64,000 bases of DNA from assembly GCF_009389715.1 (NCBI RefSeq), contig NW_024067996.1:186001-250000 (forward strand), in the 5' to 3' direction. The stretch comes from Phoenix dactylifera (lineage: Eukaryota; Streptophyta; Magnoliopsida; Arecales; Arecaceae). Shown piece by piece: positions 50,083-62,607 of this stretch. The notes beneath the pieces are model-generated. The model searched no databases and was not told where the DNA came from. It worked only from the letters and a program-made list of their open reading frames with translations. The translations under genes were made by a program, and so were the position numbers. The first letter of the stretch is position 1, and each line of letters starts with the position of its first letter.

Positions 50083-50640
50083 GGCACCCCGGGGAGCGAC
50101 CGTACGACTAACGGCGTCACTCCCAGGCGCCGAATGGGTCCGCGTTACCGCGTCTAGACGGGCCCTGACATAACGGCACAGTGACGGCCCGACCGCCGAC
50201 CATCCACCCCGTGCGCACGCGCCACGCGGCCAGCAAACTGCAGCCGTCCGATCGCCCCTCCCCCGCGCTCCCCTTATCCACGTGTGCAATGCAACGGGTT
50301 TATCGAGCATCCGCAAGGGAGCTGCCGCGCGTGCTCACGACACGCATGACGCCCGCTAGACGTTGCTTTGACACGCGGGTTGGCGACGCCCCCTCCAGGA
50401 CTGTAGACTTTGACCTGACGTGGCAACCCCGCGTCGCACTCCTGACCGTCGGATCTCGATCGGACAGTCTGTGATCCCACGTATTAGCACGGTCCGTTTT
50501 GACTGTGTAGACCCCGTCTGGGCCGTCCGTTCGGTTGTCCCTGGATGGATAAGCTCGCGACGTCGACGTGGTTCGGGGGTTACACCCAAGAAAACGACAA
50601 ATGGGAACGCGGAGATGTACCTCTAGGTTTCTGGAAGGAC
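50083..50640 (-). promoter_or_regulatory. GC- and CpG-rich promoter region of the GRAS gene
   Basis: This is sharply more GC- and CpG-rich than its surroundings. It has several ACGT-core motifs, including CCACGTGTG near 50278 and TGACGTGGC near 50416, which are bZIP/ABRE-like binding cores in plants. Short overlapping frames on both strands (50181-50644) are by-products of the GC content and are not accepted as genes. Confidence 0.5.
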
Positions 50641-51129
50641 GCAATATGGATGCCTTTTCTATTTTTTTTTTATTTTTAACTTTTTTTATACAATAAATTC
50701 TCCTTCTCTCCTGACTGTTTTAATTGTGGGTCACAGGAGGAAATGCCGTTTTATGAATGTTAATTAAGCATGGGACCTAAACTTGGATTGCTATAGTTTT
50801 ATATTAAAAGCTAAGAAGTTGGTAAGAATGCTCATTTGCTTGTCGAATAAAAATTAAAAAAAAGTAGAAAAGGAGTAGAAATTTGTAATAAAAAAATATA
50901 AAGGTTTACAGTGGATGGTAGCTGCACTAGAAAAGTGAAGCAGCGTGCATGGAAATGAATCCTTGTAAAATATATGTACTTTATTGGATTCAAATAGTAG
51001 GATTTGGTGTTTGATCACTATACGTCCACTTGAAACTTGCACACAGTAACGAGACTTCGCGAGTTGTTGCTTCAAGAGCTGCATGCCAGACTTTGGACTT
51101 CATACGAGTTAGTTGAGATTTAGAAAGAT
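50641..51129. other. Intergenic, nothing recognised
   Basis: AT-rich DNA with T runs near 50662-50690. No gene or repeat was identified. Confidence 0.4.
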
Positions 51130-51534
51130 CTAGGGTTCGTATATGTAGTTTCTGAATCCAATTTGATTTATTTTACTCGAGAACCTCCACCTTCTAATTT
51201 CATCAAAATCAAATTTGATGGCCGCATAAGGAACAAGGATCAAATTGGTGGAGCAGATTTTATTTTTGGTAATTCCAAGTAATTTTTGTTGCAGCAGGAG
51301 GTTCTCATCTTCTTAATCCACTGGCTGAATTAAGGACCGCATGAAAAGGGTCGGTTATGCTATTATCGTCCTAAAACAGTTATATTCTAGATTAAGGCAG
51401 GAGGACTTCGGCAAGGATCTACTTATCCATTATTGTTGGATATTTGAAGATTAAAATCAAGTTTTACATCTTGTGTAGCCAAGTATTTACTCAGAGGTTA
51501 ATAAAGCAGTTGATAGGGTGGCTTCTTTTGTTAA

Positions 51535-53614
51535 TGTCACGCCCCGAACCCCGCACTCGGGTTCGGTACGCGACCGGCCGCATGAGCCTTAGAGCAGTGC
51601 CCTAAAGATTATGCAAGGCCTAAGATGAATAAAAATCCGATAATTCCACAGTTAATCACTTAATTCAAATAGACAAATCCGACATGTCCAGATAAACAAA
51701 TTAGTTCAATTACAAGATCTTCAAATGTTCATCGACATCAAAGAAGGATAAACAAACTAACTAGCTAATGACTCTGGTACTCGCACTCTGTGCCCATCCC
51801 ATCCAATTCTATGCATCCTGCAACTCTGATAAAAAAGAAGAAGAAGAGGGGGTGAGCTTTACAGCCCAGTAAGAATCCCTACACATCCATACCAACACAA
51901 TAATAATATGAATTTGAAAAACCACAACAAATCGATGTACATTTCATGAAATCATAAACAGTTTCCAAAAGACTCAAATAATCAATATAATTATGTACAT
52001 CAAACATCAATGAAAGTCCATAATTATACATCAAACATCAATAAAAGTCCAGCCACATAAGAATGATATAGTATATAATAGCTTATAAATCTTCGTTACT
52101 GTTTTCAATGCTTTTTCTTTCCATTCTATGTTAACTTGATTCGGATCAATTATCTTTCCGACTTTGGGCTACATCTCGGTCACGTTTTTGGCCCGTGACG
52201 GGGCAATCGATAGTATCATATTTCCGACCTGTGACGGAGCAATCGATGGTATCACATTTCCAGCCTGTGATGGGGCAATCAATAGTATCACATTTCCAAC
52301 TAGTGACGGGGCAATCGATAATATCACATTTTCAGCCTGTGATGGGGCAATCAATACTAACGAGATAAGCCCAAAGTCCCTACTCATTTAACCAATTCAC
52401 ATACACACATCAATTCCTTTTTCCATCTTATATCCGGCCTAGACTAACCATGGTCACATTTCCGGCCCGTGACAGGGCAACCAATATAACATGGTTAGTC
52501 CATACCACCACATTCATAAATTCAATTATGCAGGTATAAGTTATACACATACATGCATCCATCATACTACCAATCACAAGCCAACACGATCAAAATATAA
52601 TTAAATATAAAACTATTTTGCTTTGTCTGGATCATAGCATATCAAACATATATAATGCAAAAATATTTTTATCATGTAGGATTGGTATACAAAGATTCTT
52701 ACTCTTTGTTGAAAACTCAGACAACTAATCACCCGCCCTCACGGCAATCTATGAATCGGAATGCGTAGGACTCTGCTCAACGTCCTCTCGTCCAATAGAT
52801 TGTTCCTCTACAGAACCAAGTCATCATTAACATTTATCAAAGATATATGATGATCTAGAACCCCTGTTTGATCCTATAAAGGATCCTCTAGAATCTAGCA
52901 TCCCCAGACTATCTAGAGTCCTCAAAGCCATGATCTCCCCAGATCCAAGTGTAAAGAGAGCACCCAACTAGAGACAAAAACAAAAAAATATAATAAGAGG
53001 AAGGGAATGGGAAGACCCTTTCCCTTTTTCTCTTCTTCCTTCTTCCCGATGGAAAGGGGAAAAGGGCGCTCGGCAGCAGACGGCCCACGGTCGGTGATGC
53101 CCCCTGGTCGTCGGCCTGCGGCAGTGCGTCGCCGGCCTGCGGCAGTGCCACGCCCGGCGACGGCCGGTAGGAACGAGAGAGAAGGCCGAACAGGGCTCGG
53201 CTTTCCCCCATCAGTCCGGCGACTTGCCGGCTGGATTCCAAGGAGTCGGTGGCCCAAAGACAAAGAAGAAGGAGGAGAGGTTGCTCACCTTACCTCCGGC
53301 GAGTTCCTCCGGCAAGATCGGCAGCGAACAACCCAAGTTTCTCACGGATCCCTTTTTTTTTCTTTCTTTTTCTTTTGAACGGCACCCGGTTGATGCCCTA
53401 GGATGAGGAGAAAGGAATCTTTTATAGATAGAGATTGATGCAAATTAGGTAGGATTTGATCTCCCTTTTTGTTTTTGTTTTTTTTTTTCCTTTCTCTTCC
53501 GGTGGATTCGGGAAGCAATTGAAACAGGGAAGGGAAGACTCTGTTCGGGAGTCTCCCTCCCGTTTCATGTGTCAGGCTGACCCAGGCCTCCCCTCAAAAA
53601 TGTGGGTCCTTATA
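51535..53614 (+). mobile_element. Solo LTR, 2.08 kb, inserted in the RNase H remnant
   Basis: It starts TGTCACGCCCCGAAC, a beginning common to plant Ty3/gypsy LTRs, and ends GGGTCCTTATA, whose last bases look like a mutated ACA. It is flanked by GTTAA at 51530-51534 and 53615-53619. The interior contains a minisatellite (52180-52365) and purine/pyrimidine tracts near 53030 and 53350. Frames at 52909-53378 on both strands are GC-rich and have no domain. Confidence 0.85.
52180..52365. repeat. 36-bp minisatellite, about five units
   Basis: Units of roughly GTGACGGGGCAATCGATAG plus TATCACATTTCCAGCCT repeat with small changes. A further GTGACAGGGCAACCAAT piece lies at about 52470. Because 36 is a multiple of three, both strands stay open over the array, giving short repetitive frames that are not genes. 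Confidence 0.85.
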
Positions 53615-53690
53615 GTTAATCATAGTGGATCTAGGTTGTGGGAACCTCATCCGCATTACCAAGTTATCCTCGAGATCTTTTGGTGACTGA

Positions 53691-53898
53691 TGCGAGTGGG
53701 TGTATCTATTGAAGAGTTATATGAGGCGATAGAACAACAACAACAAAAAAACTCCTGTGTCACCTACCTTTGCAGCAAAGTGATCTTTTGGAGTGCAAAA
53801 TCTCATTGAGAAAATTCATAGTTTAAACTTAATTGTTATTTTTCTTTCAATATCTTTATTAACATTCTAATCAATTTTTTAGGAGCCGTATATGTGCA
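53691..53898. other. Short spacer between two LTR insertions
   Basis: An ACA-rich tail-like stretch at about 53731-53749 may end the RNase H-bearing LINE remnant. Nothing else was recognised. Confidence 0.4.
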
Positions 53899-53903
53899 CT
53901 CAT

Positions 53904-56228
53904 TGTTAGGATCCCACATATGCCATGAAAATTCGAAATAATTTTCATGTTGCAGCGGAAAAACTATGCGGGATCCGTTCATCGCATGAACGTATTTTAA
54001 AACCATTCGTTTGTAGATAGATTAGAATTAAATTATTTTAAAATATTTTAAAATCATTAAGAAGATCAGATCTTCACCTTGTGCGGGTAGATGGTCTCCG
54101 CAAATCTGATTTACGTGGATTTGTAGAAGGTTCGATGGAAGCCGCACACGCGTCCGGCCTCTACGGGTATCCACCGAGGTAATGATTCGATCGAAGCCTA
54201 CGTATCTCTCCGGGGTGCTAGCTCCCCTGCAGAGATGGCTTTTGATGGCTGAAGTCCTCCCTTTCAATCAACTCTTGAATGCTTAGGGAGGAGGAGGAAG
54301 AAAGACGGATCAAAGGGAACAAGAACAAAACACTTTCAGCCTTTTCCCTTTTCTTTTGTTGGCACCAAGAATGAAGAAGGTGGAGAGCCACCAAGGATTC
54401 TTCTTCCTCTTCTCTTGCTTGCGGATGAAAGGAGGAGGAAGGGGGTCCTTTTTGCTGCCGTGAACACCAAAAGAAGGATTAGAGGAGGGGCTGAACCCCT
54501 CCTCCTTTTATTTCTCCATGAGATAAGGATGAGCTCCTTATTTTTAGGAGCTCACCCTTATCTCCCCAATTCGGCAGCAAGGAGGGGCTTACGCCCCTCC
54601 TTTTTCTTCCACGCACTTCCCAAGGGGAGGGGCGTGGGCCCCTCCCTCATATCCCATTTTATTAGCCATTTAATCAAATTAAGTGGCAAGATGGTTTGGG
54701 TTCATTTTATGAGTCCAATCCTAGTCAAAATAGGATTTTTATGAACCCATTTCAATTTCCTCCAATTCCTAATCCAATTAGAATTTAATTGAGCCATGAC
54801 TCTATTGAACTCTTCAATCCTAATCTAATTAGGAGTCATGAAATTAATTAAATTAAATTTAAAATTAATTAGGACTTAAAATAATCCTAATCTAATTAGG
54901 ACTTATTAAATTTCAGCCCTAAGACAATTAGGACTTTAGAAATCCTATTCCAAATAGGATTCTAATTTAATTTGAAATCCTAATCCAATTAGGACTCCAA
55001 GGATCCTACTCCAAGTAGGACTCATGATCAAGTCCAATTAATTAAATTTAATTAATTAAATTAAATTGCAATTCGATTGCAATTGTTCCTTCTTCCAACC
55101 ACTAACTCTTAGCGGGTTATCCATTTATCAATCTAATTGATTATTTGTGATTCCTAATCACATTCAACCATCGGATCGGTCAATACCTCTAATGTGTGTG
55201 ACCCCATAGGTTCTATTCTGACTGGTAGTGAGATATATTGCGATCTCTATCACAATATCATTGAAAACTCCTTTCAATGGGTTGAAACAATTTCAACTCA
55301 ACTCATCAGGGTTTATCGACCATCAAGATGATCCCTGTGAGTCTCACCATCCACCAGTGACACCTAGCAGTATGTAGTGGCCACCCAGCAGAATAGAATG
55401 ATGAACCTCTAGGTGCAGTTATCGTATGATACAGTCCTTCTATCGTGGATCCCTACAGACCGGAGGTCATGGATAACTCGTCAAACCCCGTCGTCTGTCA
55501 TATGTCTAGATTTATTTGACTTGAGTTCGATAGTGAAAAACTCTTTCTCCACTTTATATTACTGCCCTGGCCAAGGTCTTAGAACTCAGTCTAATAAATC
55601 ACATAGGATCACTCCTCTTCTATCAAGGTCGATAGATTCCATGTAAGTGCATACCCTACTCCTACAGTGAACTTACTGCAGCCAATCTACACTACAAGGA
55701 CCCATATGGCTAGAGACCATGTATACGTGTAGTCAAACTACAATAATCTCACTGTGAGTAGCCGAAGCACCGCAGGTCAAAGGACCAGTCATACTACTGC
55801 AACATCAAGCAAGTCACTGACGAGTGGATAGACATCCAAGTGACTTCTTGTCTTGGTCACGCTCAGTACCCTTGTTCTCTAACAAGCACCTGCACTATCA
55901 CTTCAGTGTCCCTACACTGTGGACTCGAGTCTCGTCCATCCATAAGGAAAGCGATTTGTGCACTGATCGGATCGATCACCGTCCTCGTGATGATCCATTG
56001 ATCATGAGTATTTAGAAATTAATCACCAATAATACATGGCTCAAATTCTCAACTCTTGAGAATATGTACCATCATCATATTAATTTCTTGGACGATTCAT
56101 AGACACATAAACAATATGAATGAAAAGATGCCCATTTATTATTCGATAATAATAAAGTCAAGTACAAATTTATGTCCTAGAATTAATAATGTGTCCGCCA
56201 GATTGGCTTCTAGGACATACATCTAACA
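53904..56228. mobile_element. Solo LTR, 2.3 kb (family A), second copy
   Basis: It starts TGTTAGGATCCC and ends ATCTAACA, with an exact CTCAT duplication at 53899-53903 and 56229-56233. Homologous blocks occur in the same order and orientation as in 3772-6260, including GGCCTCTACGGGTATCCAC early and GACGAGTGGATAGACAT late. No internal retrotransposon domain was seen. The middle (about 54740-55080) is rich in repeats of TCCTAATCCAATTAGGA type. Confidence 0.87.
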
Positions 56229-56233
56229 CTCAT

Positions 56234-57779
56234 AATAGCATATTTCCTCAGATTGCACATGCAAATGCAACACACTTATCTACAACTTGCTCAAATGTAC
56301 AAGGAATCTCTGTGTATAAAGAATCTAGAAAATACAATCATCAATAAAGGACGGGTGGGTGGCTTCTTTGCCTCCCTTATCATCAATAGAGAGAGAGAGA
56401 GTGTGTGTGTACACAAATATATTAATATCTATTATATGGTAAATATCATACATTTGGCCTCTACCTCAAGTGAAAGATAAACCGAGTAGTAAATACTACT
56501 CCCCCTTTTATGAAAAGTGATTATATACTTTTTTTAAAGATGGATTGAAAAACTTTATCCTGGATGACTATGAAATCGTTAAGCCTTTTACAGAGGTTGT
56601 CATGTATTAATATTGGTAATGTCATAATTTTCATAATCATGTGAATTTAGAAGCAAGCTGAAAGAGTTGGATTTGGAAGTTGATCAAGTGTTGCCAAGCA
56701 TCAAAAGTACTCGAGGAAAGCACAGTTGGCAACCATTTCTCACTAAGAGAATGGCTAGTTACTGAGGATAAAGCATTAGGTGTATTTATTAGCAAGGAGG
56801 ATATCTATGGCTTGTTTGTACAATATCTTTATCCTCATCTTATCTGATATTACATATCTTGTGTCTGGAAATGATACCTTATCACCAAACTCCTAGTGGC
56901 GTTGAATTTGATGGCTAGTCATGATCTTTGTAATGACAGTAAGTTTATAGACCAAACATTTTGGAGTTTGAGATGTATGAATGACAAACTAGATATTACT
57001 GCAGCAATGGAATTCTACAAGATCACTTAAAATTTTTAGCTTACTTTCAATAGCTATGAGCCTATGACTATAGGAAAAGTTTAGAGGACCAAAGCAAGCT
57101 ACACAAACCATAATTTGGTATAAAACCTCGACAAAGCAAGTTTAGATGCCCTAATTTCCCATCTATGAATAATGTATGATGAGTTCTTAAAGAAAGAAAA
57201 AAAAATGGAGAATGTATGATGGATGGATTTAGCACCTTACAACGACAATGGGAAAAGGGGGTGGAAAAGTGTGAGACAGCTCATGGATCACGCCTGACCC
57301 TTATTTTGCTTTTTTTTTAAAACAAAAATTACCTTTTTTTAGTGCTTTACCTGATAACAAAAATACCAGGTTGGGAGGTGACCCACAAGCTTCCTTGTTT
57401 TTCTTCCTCTTTTCTTTCATATGTGCAAGACAACCATGCTCTGCCATCCCTCCATCACATTTACGGAGATTAGAAATTTCAGGATCAAAATTTATTCTTA
57501 TTGGTAAGCTTGGTAACCATAGGTGTTGATCAAGAAACCAATTGGAAAGAAAAATGTTAAGCTAGTTGCATTAATATAGTCTCCGCTTCACCACTGGTGC
57601 AGATTAATGTGTGTTCTGAGTGGAATTATTATGATCATTTTTTAGGACAGCGCAAGAAATAAAGCAAAAGATTGTTGATATGCTTTGGAAATCTCAAAAT
57701 GAGCATGTTGTTTGCCTGTGTAACGCTTGATAGCCATCATTAGAAAATGGATATCTATCAAACAACACAATCTTACATG
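56234..57779. other. Intergenic, no gene seen
   Basis: A GA/GT microsatellite occurs at about 56389-56410. Only short chance frames were found. The last 90 bp resemble part of the tandem repeat unit found at 63386-63628. Confidence 0.4.
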
Positions 57780-57784
57780 CCATA

Positions 57785-58771
57785 TATTGCTGGAAATTGG
57801 ACCCGGAGGCGACCACTGGCTGAGGAGGAGGAGCTCCGGTGGCGGGCGGTGCGTCGGCGGGCTGCGTCCTACGGAGGACCTGCAAAAAAAGTCGGTGGCC
57901 GGGGTTTCCGGCGCCGGTCCTCCGATGCTTAAGTCAGAGGGGGGCTTAATTTGGAGAAGGAGATGAGTTGTATATCGGAGTCTAAAAGTCCGAATCAAGA
58001 AGAAGAATCCCCCTTTAAAGAGGAAGAATTTTTCTTTTTATAGGAGGGATACAGGATTACCTATGATGTGACCGGGCGAATTAAATGAGTTACCGTCATG
58101 ATTGAGTATGGTCATCTGAATTAATGCGTTGCCGTGGAGGACGGGACTGGAGCCAATGAATTGTTGTGGGTGACCGGACGTAGTTGAGTGAGTTGATGAG
58201 TTGCCGTGGATGGCCTGAGATTTTGAGTAACTCGAAGATCCGTGGAGACCATGCGCATTAATTGTTGACAGTCGTAGCAGGGTATGATCCTTGGTTGATG
58301 TGTCGTGCCGTGGCTGGCAAGCAAAATATGGTACGGTGAGACTGCTGCAGGGCATGGCCACAGCATGTAGACGACGAGCTCGGTCTTCTGAGCTTGGCCT
58401 GCATAAGCTCGGCCTGCACGAGCTCGGTCTTCTGAGCTCGGTCTGCATGAGCTCGGCTCGGCCTGCATGAGCTCGATCTTCTGAGCTCGGTTTGCATGAG
58501 CTCGGTCTGCATGAGCTCGGCTCGGCCTGCATGAGCTCGATCTGCATGAACTCGGCTCGGCCTGCATGAGCTCGGCCTGCATGAGCTCGGCTCGGCCTGC
58601 ATGAGCTTAGCCTTCTGAGCTCGGTCTGCATGAGCTCGGCTCAGCCTGCATGAGCTCGGTCTTCTGAGCTCGGCCTGCATGAGCTCGGCTCGGCCTGCAT
58701 GAGGTCAGGCTTGCTGTCGGATTTGGATGTTTTAATTGTACTTATGGGGTGGTTCATTTTTCCCCCCAACA
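57785..58771 (-). mobile_element. Solo LTR, Tat-like Ty3/gypsy, minus orientation
   Basis: In minus orientation this is the same LTR as at 58848 and 62550: the 58771 end reads TGTTGGGGGGAAAAA and the 57785 end reads CCAGCAATA, the last bases being a mutated CAACA. An exact CCATA duplication lies at 57780-57784 and 58772-58776. The GAGCTCATGCAGGCC-type minisatellite fills about 58375-58705 and keeps minus-strand frames open by chance. Confidence 0.88.
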
Positions 58772-58907
58772 CCATACACAATGCATCATTGTTGATAACC
58801 GTCTAGATTTTGATGGTGATTATCAGATGCTGCACAACTATAGTATGTGTTGGGGGAAAAAATGGACCACCCCACAAGTACAATTAAAGCACCCAAATCC
58901 GACAGCA

Positions 58908-59175
58908 TGCCGAGCTCATGCAGGCCGAGCCGAGCTCAGAAGGTCGAGCTCAAGCAGGTCGAGCTCATGCAGGCCGAGCTGAGCTCAAGCAGGCCGAGCT
59001 CATGCAGGACGAGCTGAGCTCATGCAGACCGAGCTTAGAAGGCTGGGCTCATGCAGGCCGAGCCGAGCTCATGCAGATCGAGCTCAGAAAACCGAGCCCA
59101 TGCAGGCCGAGCTCATGCAGACCGAGCTCAGAAGACCGAGCTCATGCAGGCCGAGCTCAAAAGACCGAGCTCGTC
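58908..59175 (+). repeat. GAGCTC minisatellite in the U3 of the 5' LTR
   Basis: A mosaic of a 15-bp unit (GAGCTCATGCAGGCC), a 14-bp unit (GAGCTCAGAAGACC) and a 5-bp GAGCC insert. It lies upstream of the LTR TATA box. Confidence 0.9.
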
Positions 59176-59788
59176 GTCCACATGCTGCGGCCACGCCCTG
59201 CAGCAGTCTCACCGTACCGTGCTTTGCTTGCCGGCCATGCCACGACACATCAACCAGGGACCATACCCTGCTACGACTGTCAACAATTAATGCGCATGGT
59301 CTTCACGGATCTCCGAGTTACTCAAAATCTCAGGTCATCCACGACAACTCATTGACTCACTCAACTACATCCGATCATCCACAACAACTCATTGGCTCCA
59401 GTCCCATCCTCCACGGCAACGCATTAATTTAGATGACTACACTCAATCATGACGGTAACTCATTTAATTCGTCCGGTTACATCACAGGTAACCCTGTATC
59501 CCTCCTATAAAAGAAAAACCTCTCCCTCTTAGGAAGGGCTGGACTCTACAAAACTAGAGAGGATAATCTCTCTCCCCTTACACATTAGCCCCCTCTGACT
59601 TAAGCATCGGAGGGCCGGCGCCAGAAACCCCGGCCACTGGCTTTTTGCAGGTCCCCCGGAGGACGCCGCCTGCCGACGGACCGCCATCCGCCATCTCTTG
59701 CCGGAGCTCCCTCCTTCTCAGCTAGTGGTCGCCCTGGGTCCAATTTCCAGCAACAGTTGGCGCTAGAGGAAGGGCCCGAGTCGTGGCC

Positions 59789-61440
59789 ATGAAGCTAAGG
59801 AGTAAGGGAGCCTCTAACGCCTCCCGGCATTGCGTACCAAGTCCTGGACACTCAATCCAGAACCCATCACCAAGGCCTCTGGCGGATCCAGTCCCCCAAG
59901 TTCAACCAGAGCAGTTCAATCTGCTTGTTCAACAAGTCCAAGCATTCACTGTGGCCGTTCGAGGCCTACAGCAAGTAGAAGACCAACCCCTACTCTCTCC
60001 TTATGAGCATGAGTCCTCAGGATGCTGCTCGCGGTGTCATTTCTCTGTAAAGCGTTGCCACCACCGAAGCTCCCACCAAGCTCGACCCCCCAAGCCGGGA
60101 GGGCTTGTCCCGCATCCATTATCCTGAGAGCTCGCGCCGAAGCCCGACGCCTCGAGTACGGGAGCACCCATCTAAGGCGGGGTCTGCCCCATGCCAAGCT
60201 GCAACAGGAGCCCCACCCGAGCTCAGCAGAAAAGTCGAGGACTTGGAGCGGCAGATGCAGATGCTTCAAGACCGAGGCCCAAAGCGAGATGCCGACCTTG
60301 ATTTTACAACAGAGTCTCCATTTTCTCAATGGATCATGGATGAGTCAATCCCCCAGAGGTTCAAGATGCCACAGATTAAGCTATATGATGGCTCATCCGA
60401 TCCTCTGGATCATTTGGAGGGCTACAAGGCCCTTATGACACTCCAAGGAGTTACAGACGCTCTACTCTACAAAGCCTTCCCAGCGACTCTCCGCAAGGCA
60501 GCTTATCTTTGGTTCTCCGGACTAAAGCCCAGCTCGATTCTCTCCTTTGAACAGCTGGGCAGGCAGCTCGCCACCCATTTTGCCGCTAGTCGGCGTCAGC
60601 GCCGGACCTCAGACTCCCTCTTCGCCATCAAGCAGAAGGAGGGAGAATCCTTAAAAGACTACATCAGTCGCTTTACGTCGGCCATATGGGAGGTTCGCGA
60701 TCTCGACCAGTCAATCGCCATGTCGGCATTGAAGATTGGAGCTTCGTCCTACAAATTTCTCTTCTCCATCGAGAAGAGCTTCCCCACCGACTTTGTTGAA
60801 ATATTGGTCTAAGCTTACAAGTACGTCAAGGTTGAGGAAGCCATGGCCTCTCGGCGGGAGGCAGCCGAACGACCTGCCAAGATGTAGAAGACGCGCCATG
60901 AGGAGCGCTCCCAACCAAGCAGCAGATCCCCCTGGCATGAGAAAGAGCCTCCTTGGCCCAAGAGCCTAGCTCACTCGAGGTCTCCCCTCCAAAAGTTTCA
61001 GACATACACTCCCCTCACATCCACCCGAGCAGAGATCCTCATGGAGATTGAGGGTCAGGGCTACCTCCGACCTCCATTGAGGATGTGACCGACAGAGTCG
61101 CGGAAGCACTCGAAAAAGTACTGCCACTTCCACCGAGATCGCGGCCATGATACGAAGGATTGCTACGAGCTCCGTGATGAGATCGAGGCACTTGTCCGCC
61201 GAGGTCGGTTGAGTTGTTTTGTCCATGATCATGCCTACAGGAGAGAGCCTGAGGAACAAAACCCAATACCGCGTGAGGAGCGGGACGACAACTGACCTCT
61301 CACGGGCATCAACAATATCATCAGAGGGCGGGCGAGTAGAGGCGTCTGAAGCATCGAGCTCGAAAGAAGGAGCTTCCTCAAAGCATCCGTGCCTTGCGAA
61401 AGTCATCTTCTTTTCCGATGAAGACCAAAGGATTTTATGA
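59789..61440 (+). pseudogene. Broken gag of the Tat-like element
   Basis: It starts MKLRSKGASNAS at 59789, changes frame near 60105-60127 and continues to a stop at 60812. The Retrotrans_gag core is clear: RFKMPQIKLYDGSSDPLDHL (60358 on), then AAYLWFSGLKPSSI and the EGESLKDYISRF block. In-frame stops occur at 60810 and near 60885. A zinc-knuckle-like YCHFHRDRGHDTKDC, with His in place of the second Cys, lies in another frame near 61120-61165. The last frame ends near 61440. The product would have been the particle-forming Gag protein; as it stands it cannot be made whole. Confidence 0.85.
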
Positions 61441-61617
61441 CGACGCTGTAGCTATTTTCTTCATCATTGCAAGGCTTTAAAAAGGATTTTAGTACATAAT
61501 GAAAGCTCGGCTGATGCCTTATTTTATAATGCCTTCCAAAGGATAAGCGCTCTTCTGGCTAGATTCACAGTAGATTCCATCCCAAGAAAGTACTATGAAG
61601 TTAAATCCTCTCATGGT

Positions 61618-61820
61618 CCAGAAGGCCGAGCTCATGCAGGCCGAGCCGAGCTCAGAAGACCGAGCTCATGCAGACCGACCTCAGAAGACCGAGCTCGTGC
61701 AGGCCGAACTCATGAGGCTGAGCTCAGAAGACCGAGCTCATGAGGCCGAGCTCACGCAAGCCGAGCTCATGCAGGTCGAGCTCAGAAGAACGAGCTCCAA
61801 AGGCTAACCTCAGAAGGCCA
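61618..61820 (+). repeat. GAGCTC minisatellite in the element interior
   Basis: The same two unit types as in the LTRs are found here, between the broken gag and the 3' LTR, far from any LTR boundary. Confidence 0.88.
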
Positions 61821-62074
61821 GTGCTGAGCCAAGTCCTGAGGGACTTCAAAACTTGAGAGCCATCAAAATATCTCCAAAAGGTACAGAATACCATTTTGGC
61901 TTCAAATAATTTCAATATTTTATCTATTTCCAGGTGGGAGAATCCAAAAAACGACCTACGGGTATCTCTATCTCCAACGTCGTCCCGCTCCGAATAAGGA
62001 TGCACGATCGCCAACAGACGAAGTCCGTCTCCTGTATGTGTCTCCAATGATGCCTCGATCAAGCTCGGAACGCC

Positions 62075-62285
62075 TATTCGACGCCATTCGACGACATTCG
62101 ACGCCCTTCGATGACATTCGACGCCATTCGACGACATTCGACGCCATTCAACGACATTCGACGCCCTTCGACGCCATCCAATGCCACTTCGACGACATCC
62201 GACGCCATTTCAACGCCATTCGATGCCATTCGATGCCATTCAACACTATTCGACGCCCTTCAACGCCATTCGACGCCTCCTACGA
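62075..62285 (+). repeat. ATTCGACGCC short tandem repeat
   Basis: About 20 degenerate 10-bp units alternating ATTCGACGCC and ATTCGACGAC (with CTTCGACGCC and ATCCGACGCC variants). It lies in the non-coding part between gag and the 3' LTR. Confidence 0.88.
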
Positions 62286-62607
62286 CAACACGCCCCGATC
62301 TGAGTGAAGGCATCCTACTGAGTCGACCACAAGCCAAAGAAAGCTGCTGAAGTCGATCTCAGAGCAAAGTCGCTTAGCTCCACTTGGACAGCTCGGCTTA
62401 ACGCCGTTAGCTCCGACTGCACGAGAGGTACACCCTACTTAGCACATACATCTCCATAGACATTTGGCTATATTACAGGACGATCGACGACTGAACTACT
62501 TCCTTCGTCCGAGCCAAAAAGCAGTTCGAACTCAGAAGTCGGGAGGTAGTGTTGGAGAAAAAAATGGACCACCCCCAAGTACAATTAAAGCATCCAAATC
62601 CGACAGC

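Larger units (their letters stand above)
51150..53690 (+). pseudogene. RNase H-like retroelement tail split by a solo LTR
   Basis: Pieces at 51185-51290 read EPPPSNFIKIKFDGRIRN and GGADFIFGNSK, the start of the RNase H domain of plant non-LTR elements and related genes. A later block reads EVNKAVDRVASFVN and stops at the LTR insertion at 51535. After the LTR, the sequence resumes at 53615 with NHSGSRLWEP. Multiple stops make it a pseudogene. A tail with ACAACAACAACAAAAAAAC lies at about 53731-53749. Confidence 0.65.

Noticed and set aside
50181..50644. Overlapping frames in the GC-rich promoter of the GRAS gene
   Set aside because: There is no domain, no consistent start, and both strands are open because of base composition.
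58038..59432. Long frames rich in Ser-Cys-Arg-Pro and His-Ala-Gly-Arg-Ala repeats
   Set aside because: They are translations of the GAGCTC minisatellites in LTRs. Several frames are open at once because of the repeat composition, not because of coding.
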